From contig WYEK01000145.1 in the NCBI GenBank assembly GCA_009903855.1, positions 1-52,147 of the forward strand: a DNA stretch of 52,147 nt, given 5' to 3'. A program made the translations under genes and the position numbers. This document shows, in pieces, positions 40,926 to 49,375 of the stretch. The notes under the pieces are model-generated. The model ran no database searches and was not told the DNA's origin. It was given only the letters and a program-made list of their open reading frames with translations. This stretch comes from Thermocrinis sp. (GTDB lineage Bacteria; Aquificota; Aquificia; Aquificales; Aquificaceae). Position 1 is the stretch's first letter, and each line of letters starts with the position of its first letter.

Positions 40926-41315
40926 ATGAAAAAGGGTGCGTTGGTTTTGAGTTTTTTGCTTGTGGGATGTGCTACGAAGACGCAGGAGGTAAGCCTCAGG
41001 CATATAGAGCCTAAAGTGGAGACAAAGGAGGTAAAGCAGGAGAAGGAGGAGGAAAGCCTCTATCGGCGTGAGGTGATGGAAAAGATTATGAAAATGGTAA
41101 GGGAAGAACCCACACCTTTGGCACTACCTCCCACTGTTTTGAGGGTCTTTGTTCTTCCCTATGTGGATGACCAGGGCAGGCTAATAACCCAGCATTATAT
41201 GTATCTCAAGGTGGACGAGGGCAAGTGGATACTGGGAGACTATCTTCTGAAGAAGGGTCAGCGGACAAAGGAATTCACTCCTCTCAAGACGGAGGGGCAG
41301 AATGAAAGTAAGTGA
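40926..41315 (+). CDS. traV: TraV-like lipoprotein, C-terminal half
   Basis: With ATG 40926 (SD GAGGAGGT) the protein is 129 residues and starts MKKGALVLSFLLVGCATK, a second lipoprotein signal (lipobox VGC). The open frame extends upstream to 40773, but that would hide the signal and overlap the previous gene. The body matches the C-terminal part of TraV: LPPTVLRVFVLPYVDDQGRL and KVDEGKWILGDY. It overlaps traC by 14 nt. Confidence 0.78.
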   Translation: MKKGALVLSFLLVGCATKTQEVSLRHIEPKVETKEVKQEKEEESLYRREVMEKIMKMVREEPTPLALPPTVLRVFVLPYVDDQGRLITQHYMYLKVDEGKWILGDYLLKKGQRTKEFTPLKTEGQNESK

Positions 41316-43809
41316 TTTTTATGACCTTTTAGAGCGCAAGGGTCTTTCTGAGTATTTGATGCCCGAGTGGGAGGAGAACGAGGTATTCTTTTTGAGGGAT
41401 GGTGGAGTGGGCATAGCCTTTGAGTGTGTGCCTCTTTGGTATGTAAATCAGAATGTGGAGAATGCTTTGAAGCTTTTCCTTGAGGACTTGCCTCCCTCTG
41501 TCTCAGCCCAGTTTATCCTCACCTCCACTCCAGATTATCTGCATCTGGTTGATTACTATCTTGCCAACAAGAGGGCAGGCCTTGTGAACCTACGGGGAGT
41601 GCATGCAGATTTGCTTTGGGAGGCGGTGCAAAGCTATGCACAGTTTTTGGAAAGGAAAGGTCATGAACCCATAACCAGAAGTTTTAACGCTTACCTCAAT
41701 CGCAAGCGCCTTGTTATCACAGTAAAGTATGGAGGGAAGGAACAGGAAAAGCAGCTGTTTTCTACTCTTCTGTCTGTCTTCAGAAAGGACAAGGAACCTG
41801 AGGAAAAGACCTTGGAATACAAGTTGACGCTTATTACTCAGCTTAAGTCCAAGCTTGCGGGGCACTTGGCGGGGGTGGGCTTTCAGCCTCGTCCCATGAA
41901 GGCACAGGACCTGTATGAGTATATGTATAAGCTGATAAACTTCAATGCGGATTGGCGGGGTGCGGGGGAGTATGATGGGACGATACCGCTCAGGAGGGCG
42001 GTGGTAAGGAATGACAATGTTTTGAGGGTGCACGATGACTGCATAGAACTTGGTGGGATGTTTATTAGAAGCTTTTCGGTGAGGAATTATCCGAAGGAGT
42101 GGGGGCTTTTTGATGCGGTGGGGTATGTGGGTTCTGAGATAACTGGCTCTTCTTTGGACTTTCCCTACATGATATGTTTGAATGTGGTGAGGTTTTCAGA
42201 CAAGGTGTTAGGAAAGATAAAGTCCTCAGCGTTAATGGTGTTATCTCAGAGGGTTCCATACAATCTTGTTCCACGGCTTAAGTTCAAGCATGAAGACCTT
42301 TCTGTGGCTATGGAGAGGATAGAGCGTGGAGAGGGAGTGTATGGAGTGGATTTGCTGATTTTCATCTGGGCAAAGACGAAGGAGGAGTTGGAACTGAAAT
42401 CTTCAAAGATAGTGTCTCACTTTAAAAATCTTGGGTTTGATATAGAGAGGAACGCTTATGTGGTTTTGGCGGACTTTATGAGTGCTATGCCCTTTGGATT
42501 TGACCAGAAGATGGCGGACTTTCTCTCAAAGCAAAGAATAAGAGGGATGTTTGCCAACAATGTGGCCACCTTTGTGCCCTTTTATGGAGGATGGCGTGGG
42601 ACAAGGCCAGAGGTGTTTTTTGTAAGCAGTCTGGGAGAACTTGTGGGTTTTGACTACTTTTCCAATCCAGCGGGTGGATACAACAGCTTTGTGGTGGGAA
42701 TGACGGGCAGTGGCAAGTCGGTAGCCTTGCAGTATATAGCTTTTAACTACTTGGCAAGTGGCAACAGGGTGTGGATAATAGACATAGGACGGTCCTATCA
42801 GGCTTTTGCGGAAGTTCTGGGGGGAGACTTTATAGAGTTTAGCTTTGACAGTCCTAAGTGTGTAAATCCCTTCTCTATCATTCAAAACACGCAGGAGTTG
42901 GAAGATTACTTGGAGTTTTTGATAAACCTCTACTATATGATGGGTGCAAACAAGGAAATCAGGAAGTCGGAGGAGAATGAAAAGCTTATAAGGGCTTTTC
43001 TTGAGGAGGCAATCAAGGAAAGCTATCTCCGTTATGGTCCTGAAAGCTGTGTGGATACGCTTATTGAGTATTTGAAAAAGTATTCCACTGACAACAGGGT
43101 GAATGACTTTCTCATCCAGCTTACTCCCTATTCAAGCAGGGGACAATACGGAGTGTTTTTCAACGGATGGTCTCACTTTGAGTTTAACAACTCACTCACG
43201 GTCTTTGAAAACGACACCCTTGAGAACATTCCAGACCTGAGAGACCCTCTCCTCATGCTTTTGACCTTCTTCATTTCCAAAGACATCTACAACCAGCACA
43301 CCTCCACCTACAAGCATTTAGTTATCATAGACGAAGCCCACAAGTTCTTGGGCAATCCCAAGATAGACCTCTTCATTGAACAGGCATACAGAAGGTTTAG
43401 AAAGCACGGTGCAAGCATCATCTTGGGAACTCAAGGGTTTGAAGACTTTATGGCAGGTTCAGGAGAGGTTTCCCGTGCAGGTCGTGTTATCATAGAGAAC
43501 TCCTATTGGAAGCTGTTTGGTATGATTTCCTCCACATCAAGGAATGCTATTCGGAACTCCAAGAGACTATCTCTGACGGAATACGAGTGGAACTTGCTTG
43601 AAAGCGTGCACCCTCTTGCGGGCGAGTATGGAGAGATGCTTTTGGTGTCTGAGGCGGGTGCGGTGAAGGTGCGGATAGTCCTTGACGATTTTATGAAGGC
43701 GCTGTTCTTCACAGACCCTGAGACAAGGAGGAGACGCTATGAACTTGTAAAGCAAGGCTACAGCTGGAAGTCCGCCATAGAAATCCTCAGGAAGGAGAAG
43801 TCGCAATGA
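41302..43809 (+). CDS. traC: TraC-like conjugation ATPase (VirB4 family)
   Basis: This 835-residue protein has an N-terminal TraC_F_IV domain, Walker A GMTGSGKSV (466-474), VWIIDIGRSYQ, Walker B LVIIDEAHKF (about 673-682) and ILGTQGFEDF. It powers pilus assembly at the inner membrane. Its length is typical of F TraC (about 875). Confidence 0.95.
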   Translation: MKVSDFYDLLERKGLSEYLMPEWEENEVFFLRDGGVGIAFECVPLWYVNQNVENALKLFLEDLPPSVSAQFILTSTPDYLHLVDYYLANKRAGLVNLRGVHADLLWEAVQSYAQFLERKGHEPITRSFNAYLNRKRLVITVKYGGKEQEKQLFSTLLSVFRKDKEPEEKTLEYKLTLITQLKSKLAGHLAGVGFQPRPMKAQDLYEYMYKLINFNADWRGAGEYDGTIPLRRAVVRNDNVLRVHDDCIELGGMFIRSFSVRNYPKEWGLFDAVGYVGSEITGSSLDFPYMICLNVVRFSDKVLGKIKSSALMVLSQRVPYNLVPRLKFKHEDLSVAMERIERGEGVYGVDLLIFIWAKTKEELELKSSKIVSHFKNLGFDIERNAYVVLADFMSAMPFGFDQKMADFLSKQRIRGMFANNVATFVPFYGGWRGTRPEVFFVSSLGELVGFDYFSNPAGGYNSFVVGMTGSGKSVALQYIAFNYLASGNRVWIIDIGRSYQAFAEVLGGDFIEFSFDSPKCVNPFSIIQNTQELEDYLEFLINLYYMMGANKEIRKSEENEKLIRAFLEEAIKESYLRYGPESCVDTLIEYLKKYSTDNRVNDFLIQLTPYSSRGQYGVFFNGWSHFEFNNSLTVFENDTLENIPDLRDPLLMLLTFFISKDIYNQHTSTYKHLVIIDEAHKFLGNPKIDLFIEQAYRRFRKHGASIILGTQGFEDFMAGSGEVSRAGRVIIENSYWKLFGMISSTSRNAIRNSKRLSLTEYEWNLLESVHPLAGEYGEMLLVSEAGAVKVRIVLDDFMKALFFTDPETRRRRYELVKQGYSWKSAIEILRKEKSQ

Positions 43810-44108
43810 AATGGTATCACTGGGTTTTCATCGTTGCCCTTCAATTGTTTATCAATGCCCTGATTTTGGTTTTCATAGCCCAAAACATCAAAGTGGTGAG
43901 TTTTATGGAGATAACCACCATAGGAGTGGATGAGCTGGCAAAGGCTATTCAGGCGGGAGAGGACCCTCAGAAACTCCAGCAGATGCAGATGGAAAAGCTA
44001 AAACAAATTCAGGAAAAACTTAGTAAGCAAGGCGGAATAGTGCTTCTTAAGGAGTGTGTAGTTAAAGGACCCTTTAAGGACATTACCCATGAGGTTCTGG
44101 GAAAGTAA
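43806..44108 (+). CDS. trbI: TrbI-like protein
   Basis: This 100-residue protein has one N-terminal membrane helix (about 7-26), an alpha-helical periplasmic stretch, and the ending GGIVLLKECVVKGPFKDITHEV, which fits the F-type TrbI pattern (VVL..AVV.G..DIT). TrbI affects pilus extension and retraction in F. It overlaps both neighbours. Confidence 0.8.
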   Translation: MKWYHWVFIVALQLFINALILVFIAQNIKVVSFMEITTIGVDELAKAIQAGEDPQKLQQMQMEKLKQIQEKLSKQGGIVLLKECVVKGPFKDITHEVLGK

Positions 44109-44607
44109 ATACAAGTGGGTTTTTGCGTCGGTAATTTTTGGGCTACTTTTCTTTTGGCTTTCTCCTGTGAAGGTGGTTTATACGATGGATTATTCCCTGC
44201 CTTACAAGTGGTGGCTGTGGAGTGAGATTTTTTTCAAAATTCAAAAGGGAGACTATGTGGAGTTTGCGCCTCCTGTGGAGAATGAATACACTAAGGGTAA
44301 AATCCTTGTAAAGCGTGTGGTGTGCATGCCAAAGGAAACCCTGAAGACTGTCGGGCTTAACTATTACTGCAACGGTGTATACCTTGGCAGGGCAAGAACT
44401 CAAGATTCAAAGGGAAGACCTGTGTCTCTATTTAAGTATGAGGGAGAAATTCCCAATGGGTGCTATTTTGTAATGGGTGAGGCGGAGAAGTCTTACGACA
44501 GCAGGTATTTTGGGTTTGTATGCAACAAGCACATTAGGGCTAAACTTTTCCCTCTGGCAGAAGGTCCAAACTTGGACAAATTTTTCCTTGTGGGAGGAGA
44601 GAGATGA
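44089..44607 (+). CDS. S26-family signal peptidase (conjugative TraF/LepB type)
   Basis: This 172-residue protein has one N-terminal membrane helix (about 10-27), a Ser in DYSLPYKWW (about 35-43, like the SLPxG nucleophile site), a Lys in ILVKRVVCMPKE (about 72-83), and GEAEKSYDSRYFGFV (about 130-144). It fits the S26C subfamily that processes pilins or transfer proteins. In RP4 the equivalent TraF circularises pilin, and here TraA maturation is a plausible task. Confidence 0.82.
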   Translation: MRFWESKYKWVFASVIFGLLFFWLSPVKVVYTMDYSLPYKWWLWSEIFFKIQKGDYVEFAPPVENEYTKGKILVKRVVCMPKETLKTVGLNYYCNGVYLGRARTQDSKGRPVSLFKYEGEIPNGCYFVMGEAEKSYDSRYFGFVCNKHIRAKLFPLAEGPNLDKFFLVGGER

Positions 44608-46547
44608 TTTACATAGGGCTTATTTTTGCGGGCATATCGGTGTTTTATGTCTTTTATCTCCTTTATGAGTATGTGAAGAAGAAGGCCCAAAAGTCTCCCA
44701 ATCCTCAGGTTTACATGAGGACTTTCTGGTTTGTTTTGCCCGTGCTGTTTGTGTTTTTCCTCCTTTTCTTTTCCTATGCCTTTCTCTATTCGCCTCTTTT
44801 TATAACAGGGCTTTTTCTTTCGTTTCTTGGGTTTAGCACCTTTATGCTTAGCAAGGATTTGTTTTCGTGGGTCTTGAAATGGCTACCTTCTGTTAAAAGC
44901 CCCTATGAGATGGAACCTATAGATGCAAGCTTTAAGATTTTCTACGACCCTCCAGTGAAGGTTTCCATGTCTGCCATAAACAGGCATGTGCACGTGATAG
45001 CACCGACGGGTGCGGGTAAAACCAAAAGCGTGTTCTCTCCTCTGGTAGCCCAAGCTTTGGAAAAGGGTATGGGAGTAATGTGTATAGACCCAAAGGGAGA
45101 CAATGAGGTTATCAGTGCCCTCATAAACCAACTGAAGGCACAGGGCAGGTTCCCAGAGGACTTTTATTACTTTGACGTGGCAAAGCCGAAGATAAGCAGG
45201 TCATACAATCCCTTTTACGGCGCCATCAGAACCAGAAACTACCATCAAATAGCGGCTACCATTGTGGCCACCATGCCAAAGGTAGGTGGAACCGCCACAT
45301 TCTATGAAAAAATCCAAGCGGAAGTCACCAGGGCACTCTCAAGGCTACTCTCCATCATCCCTCAGACGGGTAAGATGATAAACTTTATAGACCTTTACGC
45401 ATTGCTGGCCTATTTGCCAAGGTCTGTGGAGTATCTTTTGGACCTGATAAAGGACAGCAAGGACAAGGACGAGTTGGCAGAACTTTGGCTAAAGACCATA
45501 TCCCAAGAGGCAAAGACAAACAGGGACTTTAGGAGTTATCTGAGAGGTCTTCAGCAGCATCTGGCCCTGTATGCCTTTACCTTTGACCCAAGACTTTTGA
45601 ACTCGTATTATCCTGAGATAAGGCTGGCGGAGATATTCAAGGAGAGCAAGCTTGCCTACTTCGCCCTCAGGGCTTTGGACTTTCCAAGCGGAGAGAGTTT
45701 GGATATAGGAAAGATGGTTTTAATGGACTTGCAGTCTTATGCGGCGTGGAAATACAGGGCGGGAGTGCGTTGGAATGTGCCAGACCTTGTGTTTGTGGAT
45801 GAGGCACCTCAGGTTTTACCTCCAGAATTCCAGCAGGTCTTTGAAATGGCCAGAGGTGCTGGCATAGGCGTTGTGGTAATCCACCAGTCAATCCATCAGT
45901 TTGAAAGAATTCAAAGGGGCATGTTCCAAAACATCTTCGCCAACTGTGCGGTAAAGCTTGTACTGGGTGCGGGTGATCCAGAGACCGCCAAGTTTTTGTC
46001 TGAGTATCTTGGTCAAGAGGTAAAGTATTTCAAGGCATACACAAAGGCGGGTGCAAACATCTGGAAGGACCCTATAGATGCCATGCTTCCCACTTGGTCT
46101 GATATAGCCCAGGAGAGGTATGACTACAGGGTTCGCCCTGAGGAACTGCTTACTATGAGCCCAGGGAGTGCATACCTTGTGGTTTCTGGAGACAAGGACA
46201 AGTTCGGAGTTTTCGGCAAACTCTACTACATGGCGGATGAAAAGCCCTCAAAGGTAGAACACGAACTCCTTGCCTGTATATCTTCTGATTGTAAAGATGA
46301 GTGGAAGGACAGGGACCTTGGGCTTTGTCTTTTGCAAACCTTCAGAGAAACCCTCGGAGAAGAGGCATTCCTTGAGGAAACCGTAAAATACGTGGCGGAG
46401 AAGAAAGAACAGGCAAAGGAAATGCTAAGTCAGTTGGTAGAGGGAGACGAAGGAGGACAGATCCTCGCACCAGAAGTAAGCGATGACCTCTCTCCACTTC
46501 TCTTCAGCTTAGAAGACCAACAAACCCACCACGAACACCACCACTAA
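44604..46547 (+). CDS. traD: TraD/VirD4-like type IV coupling protein
   Basis: This 647-residue protein has N-terminal membrane helices (about 1-17, 40-62, 66-85), Walker A APTGAGKTK (about 133-141), IDPKGDNE, Walker B LVFVDEAPQV (about 394-403), IHQSIHQFERIQRG and LGAGDPETAKFLSEYLG. It recruits the relaxosome to the secretion channel. A His-rich natural tail (HHEHHH) ends the protein. It is the last gene of the traE operon. Confidence 0.93.
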   Translation: MIYIGLIFAGISVFYVFYLLYEYVKKKAQKSPNPQVYMRTFWFVLPVLFVFFLLFFSYAFLYSPLFITGLFLSFLGFSTFMLSKDLFSWVLKWLPSVKSPYEMEPIDASFKIFYDPPVKVSMSAINRHVHVIAPTGAGKTKSVFSPLVAQALEKGMGVMCIDPKGDNEVISALINQLKAQGRFPEDFYYFDVAKPKISRSYNPFYGAIRTRNYHQIAATIVATMPKVGGTATFYEKIQAEVTRALSRLLSIIPQTGKMINFIDLYALLAYLPRSVEYLLDLIKDSKDKDELAELWLKTISQEAKTNRDFRSYLRGLQQHLALYAFTFDPRLLNSYYPEIRLAEIFKESKLAYFALRALDFPSGESLDIGKMVLMDLQSYAAWKYRAGVRWNVPDLVFVDEAPQVLPPEFQQVFEMARGAGIGVVVIHQSIHQFERIQRGMFQNIFANCAVKLVLGAGDPETAKFLSEYLGQEVKYFKAYTKAGANIWKDPIDAMLPTWSDIAQERYDYRVRPEELLTMSPGSAYLVVSGDKDKFGVFGKLYYMADEKPSKVEHELLACISSDCKDEWKDRDLGLCLLQTFRETLGEEAFLEETVKYVAEKKEQAKEMLSQLVEGDEGGQILAPEVSDDLSPLLFSLEDQQTHHEHHH

Positions 46548-46550
46548 AAT
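46545..46550 (+). promoter_or_regulatory. Leaderless -10 box for the ribbon-helix-helix gene
   Basis: TAAAAT overlaps the traD stop codon and ends 6 nt before ATG 46557. Confidence 0.55.
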
Positions 46551-46556
46551 AATCCC

Positions 46557-46838
46557 ATGAGAAGGAACAAAAAAATCAACATCTCCATAAGCCAGCCCCT
46601 CTTGGATGTCCTCTCAGAGTCCGCCAAACAAAAAGGCCTCCCTCTCTCCTCATACATCCGCAGTCTAATACTTGAAAGCATCAAAACCAACACATTTTGC
46701 AAAAAAGACCCAAAAAGAAGAATAAGCATCGCCCTTTCACAGGAAGAATACCAACAGCTAACTAAACTCAAGGACATTGACTGGGAGAAAAGCTTAAGGA
46801 GAGTTCTACCAAACAAAGACGAAATACAAAGGAATTAG
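46557..46838 (+). CDS. Tandem ribbon-helix-helix protein, TraY-like candidate
   Basis: This 93-residue protein reads as two RHH units in one chain: KKINISISQPLLDVLSESAK..LSSYIRSLILE (about 6-42) and RRISIALSQEEYQQL..WEKSLRRVL (about 55-85). Each begins with an alternating basic/hydrophobic strand. F TraY is also a tandem RHH in one polypeptide, binding oriT and the tra promoter. This protein could be the relaxosome accessory factor or the protein that binds the 42-bp dyads. Neither is shown by sequence alone. Confidence 0.68.
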   Translation: MRRNKKINISISQPLLDVLSESAKQKGLPLSSYIRSLILESIKTNTFCKKDPKRRISIALSQEEYQQLTKLKDIDWEKSLRRVLPNKDEIQRN

Positions 46839-46919
46839 CAAGCACTCCACCACACACTCCACCTTAGAACTTGGATAACAGCTACTTCCCTCCCCCTCCC
46901 ACCCTTTCCACCCATCCGA

Positions 46920-47156
46920 TCAGCCTAAGCCCACCAGCTCCACCTTTCCACCTCTTTTTCTACCCATCAAGGCCTCTATGTCTCCATGAAAGCGTTCTAT
47001 ATACTCTATTAGCAACTGGACAGTTTCCCTTTTATTCCTTTCAAGTGCCAGCTCAAGCAACCTGAAGATTTCCGCCACCTTCCCAATGTTTCCATCGTAA
47101 ATAACCTTTACCAACTCCTTCGCAAAGTCCCTTACCACATAAAGCTTTTCACTCAT
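46920..47156 (-). CDS. Unknown small helical protein (78 residues)
   Basis: An Arg/Glu/Leu-rich helical protein without signal or recognised domain. Its ATG overlaps the stop of the upstream small gene (ATGA). With that gene it forms a two-gene unit reminiscent of small regulatory or toxin-antitoxin pairs, but there is no motif to support either role. The gap 46839-46919 holds nothing I recognise. Confidence 0.5.
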   Translation of the reverse strand: MSEKLYVVRDFAKELVKVIYDGNIGKVAEIFRLLELALERNKRETVQLLIEYIERFHGDIEALMGRKRGGKVELVGLG

Positions 47157-47581
47157 AACCCTTCCTCCTTCAACAGCCTCTTTATCAAACTGCTTACAGT
47201 GTAGATGTAGCCAAGAGTAATGTCTTTCTCCGTCAAAAACTCCTCACTCTTTGGGGCACTCTCCCTAAAGGTGGGACTGTGAGGCTGTTCTAAAAATCCC
47301 TCATCGGGACGCCCCCCAGCGGATAAGGGAACTAACCCTTTAGAATACCTCACCCTATCCCACACCCCTTCCACCAACAATGGCTTCAGAGGATGCTTTA
47401 GAGGGAGGACTTAGCAAGAAAAGCATCTTTTGCTTGTGCTATTCTTTGGAACTTCTGGGTGCTTGCAACTTATTTATTTATTTTTGTTATTTTTGTTTGG
47501 TATCCTGCACTATAGCTACGCTTAAGGGCTATGGTAGATTTTTAGAACAGCCTCAGCCAGCCATTGACACCTCAACCCCAT
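47153..47581 (-). pseudogene. Small gene interrupted by a 276-bp inverted-repeat element
   Basis: The 5' part starts at ATG 47581 behind GGAGGG and reads eight codons plus two bases before entering the element at 47555. The 3' part resumes at 47279 in the correct frame and ends at 47153. Joining 47581-47556 to 47279-47153 gives an uninterrupted 50-residue protein ending SSLIKRLLKEEGL. Inside the element the frame hits TAA. An ATG within the element (47380) could still express a fusion of the 3' part. The protein family is unknown. Confidence 0.65.
47280..47555. mobile_element. 276-bp MITE-like element with 19-bp terminal inverted repeats
   Basis: The left end TGAGGCTGTTCTAAAAATC (47280-47298) is matched without mismatch by its inverse at 47537-47555. 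There is no transposase frame inside, so it is a non-autonomous element. I see no target duplication. It interrupts a small gene whose frame is restored by its precise removal. Confidence 0.75.
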
Positions 47582-47604
47582 TTTAACCCTCCTTTCAGGA
47601 AATT

Positions 47605-47686
47605 ATTTTAGTCAAAATTTCCAGAATTGCAAGGGGGACGGGAGGGTTAACTAAGTGGAAAGGAAAAAGTAAAGAGTTAGTTAACC
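47605..47686 (-). promoter_or_regulatory. Promoter cassette and dyad operator of the interrupted gene
   Basis: The -10 TAAAAT is the reverse of 47605-47610, with TTGCAA as a weak -35. The dyad GGTTAACTAAGT-18 bp-AGTTAGTTAACC (47645-47686) lies upstream. The AATTTCCTGAAAGGAGG run after the -10 is shared with three other genes of this zone. Confidence 0.75.
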
Positions 47687-47724
47687 CTGTTAAGGAGTTT
47701 TTATTTATGCGGGCATCGGTGGAA

Positions 47725-47838
47725 TGAGGGATTTTCTATCCGAGTTCATGGTCTTGAACAAGGTGGCTTGGAACATTGCATCCAGCCCCGCCGCCAAAGG
47801 GCTGGGGACTGAAAGTTTGCTTTATGTCTTGCTCAGAT
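47725..47838 (+). CDS. Possible very small ORF (about 37 residues)
   Basis: ATG AGG GAT TTT... reads about 37 codons to a TAG that just overlaps the convergent 47833 gene. A six-codon ORF (ATG CGG GCA...) ends in TGA overlapping this ATG, like a leader. There is no good SD or recognised domain. A hairpin CCAGCCC/GGGCTGG lies inside. It may be noise or an RNA. Confidence 0.25.
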
Positions 47839-48606
47839 AGGTATTAGCTTGTATTCTCCATCTACATAAGCTTTCAACACAATGTCAAACTCTCCTTTCG
47901 GAACCCTATAGATAGAAACATCCTTGCTTGGGTTATACCTTATCTCCGCTTTGTAAAATCCCGTTTGTCCGTCTATAGGATAAACAACCATTGGTTTTTT
48001 GCTTTTGATTATGATAGTGTTCAAGGTTTTACAAGGTCTTAGCAAATACACCTTTTCATCTTCATCTATTTCGTCTATCAGTGCATTTTCAAACACATAA
48101 ACATACACATCTTCATTCTCAACAACTCTCTTCCTCTCAAGCAATTCTGGTTCATAGAGGAATTCTACTTCACCCACTCTAAACTCTGGCAACCCTATTA
48201 ATGCTTTACCTTCCTCAGTTATACCTACTATTTTGTAAATTCCGTTCTTGTATTCCCGCACCTTGTCTTTCACTTTCTCCCAAGTTAGCGTGCCTTTCAT
48301 TGAGGTTCCCTTTTCCATTTTCACATAACGCCATTCCTTTTGTCCATCCTCTGTATAAACATAAAAGTAGAAGTAGTATTTCTCTTCTGGGTCTGGTGTT
48401 CTGAGATAGTTTCTATCAACCACTACAAACGCTTGCTCCTCAGAACCGAAGTCGTATACTTTTAACTCATTCCAACGATCCCAATCCTCTTTTCTTATTA
48501 TGTGTAAAACCAGCCTCATTTCTTTAGCTCCCTCGGGCAACTCACTCTTTCGTTCTACAGCCCAGCCTTGCTCTCCTCTTTTTACAACCTTTTTAAGTTC
48601 TACCAT
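47833..48606 (-). CDS. Unknown accessory protein (257 residues)
   Basis: A hydrophilic, beta-rich protein with many Glu, Lys, Val and Tyr and no signal peptide. I recognise no family. It starts at ATG 48606 behind GGAGGTGTGTAGGG, with a canonical TTGACA-17-TAAAAT promoter and a dyad upstream. Isolated accessory genes of this kind in transfer elements often encode anti-defence or regulatory functions, but nothing here shows that. Confidence 0.65.
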   Translation of the reverse strand: MVELKKVVKRGEQGWAVERKSELPEGAKEMRLVLHIIRKEDWDRWNELKVYDFGSEEQAFVVVDRNYLRTPDPEEKYYFYFYVYTEDGQKEWRYVKMEKGTSMKGTLTWEKVKDKVREYKNGIYKIVGITEEGKALIGLPEFRVGEVEFLYEPELLERKRVVENEDVYVYVFENALIDEIDEDEKVYLLRPCKTLNTIIIKSKKPMVVYPIDGQTGFYKAEIRYNPSKDVSIYRVPKGEFDIVLKAYVDGEYKLIPI

Positions 48607-48632
48607 CCCTACACACCTCCTTTCAGGTAATT

Positions 48633-48710
48633 ATTTTAGTCATTTTTACCCAAATTGTCAAGAGGGATGGTTAACTAAGTAGAAAGGTTCAAGTAGAGAC
48701 TTAGTTAACC
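48633..48710 (-). promoter_or_regulatory. Promoter and dyad operator of the 47833-48606 gene
   Basis: TTGACA (reverse of 48656-48661), 17 bp and TAAAAT (reverse of 48633-48638) form a near-perfect housekeeping promoter. The dyad (48669-48710) begins 7 bp upstream of the -35. Confidence 0.8.
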
Positions 48711-48733
48711 CAGTTTAGGAGTTAAGCGTGCTA

Positions 48734-48776
48734 TTCAAAGCCCCGCACGGGCTTATTTGTTGTCGTGCGGGCAGTT
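48734..48776 (-). terminator. Probable terminator of the 49978-48753 operon
   Basis: On the minus strand GCCCGCACG and CGTGCGGGGC form a strong stem around an A-rich loop, overlapping the stop codon of the last gene and followed by TTTG. Confidence 0.5.
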
Positions 48777-48962
48777 CTTTTGAATGAAGAGGAGGAGGGC
48801 TTGCAACTGATTGTATGAAACAAGTTGAATAAAATTGCCCTCTCCGTTTATTACCTTTACAGGACCTTTCCCTTCCCTCTCTACACGGAGAGGATGAGGG
48901 AGGGACGAGAGGGCTTTTTCTATCTCTATGCACTCACGAAGGGACAAACGCTTTTTCTTCAT
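48753..48962 (-). CDS. Unknown small basic protein (69 residues)
   Basis: A Lys/Arg-rich protein without signal or recognised domain. ATG 48962 overlaps the upstream stop by 4 nt, so it is co-translated with the 48959 gene. It is the last gene of a three-gene unit. Confidence 0.5.
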   Translation of the reverse strand: MKKKRLSLRECIEIEKALSSLPHPLRVEREGKGPVKVINGEGNFIQLVSYNQLQALLLFIQKNCPHDNK

Positions 48963-49357
48963 GGCTTAGCCTCCTTTACCCTAAAACTCTCAAGGAACTC
49001 CTTATCATACTTAAGCGTGCCTGTCCAATCGCCCCAGGCCCGGTCTATCCACTCAAAGTAAGCTTCCTTAATCAGTTTGGACAGGAATTCCTTGTCTCCT
49101 TTTATATACCCTCTGTCTGGACCAGAACCTCTAAACTCGTTTCCTACCCAGTATTGGATATAGACCTCTTTTATCAGTCTTAGAAGGTCCGGGTTCACAC
49201 TTTCTATTTCGTCCATTAACTTCTCTATTCTGTGGGAAGGTGCATACACCACAGTTATCTCTCCGCTAAAGTCCTCATTCACCCAGTGCTTATAGTTCGT
49301 GCTTAACCTCTTCCAACTCCACTCACACGCGACAAGCTTAAACTTCTCTCTCCACAT
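48959..49357 (-). CDS. Unknown protein (132 residues)
   Basis: A soluble acidic protein rich in Trp, Tyr and Glu. I recognise no family. SD GGAGGTGAAG precedes ATG 49357. Middle gene of a three-gene operon. Confidence 0.6.
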   Translation of the reverse strand: MWREKFKLVACEWSWKRLSTNYKHWVNEDFSGEITVVYAPSHRIEKLMDEIESVNPDLLRLIKEVYIQYWVGNEFRGSGPDRGYIKGDKEFLSKLIKEAYFEWIDRAWGDWTGTLKYDKEFLESFRVKEAKP

Positions 49358-49375
49358 GGTTCTTCACCTCCTTTG

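Noticed and set aside
46528..46547. His-rich end of the coupling protein as an engineered tag
   Set aside because: The tail is interrupted by Glu, uses ordinary codons and overlaps the next promoter, so it is natural.
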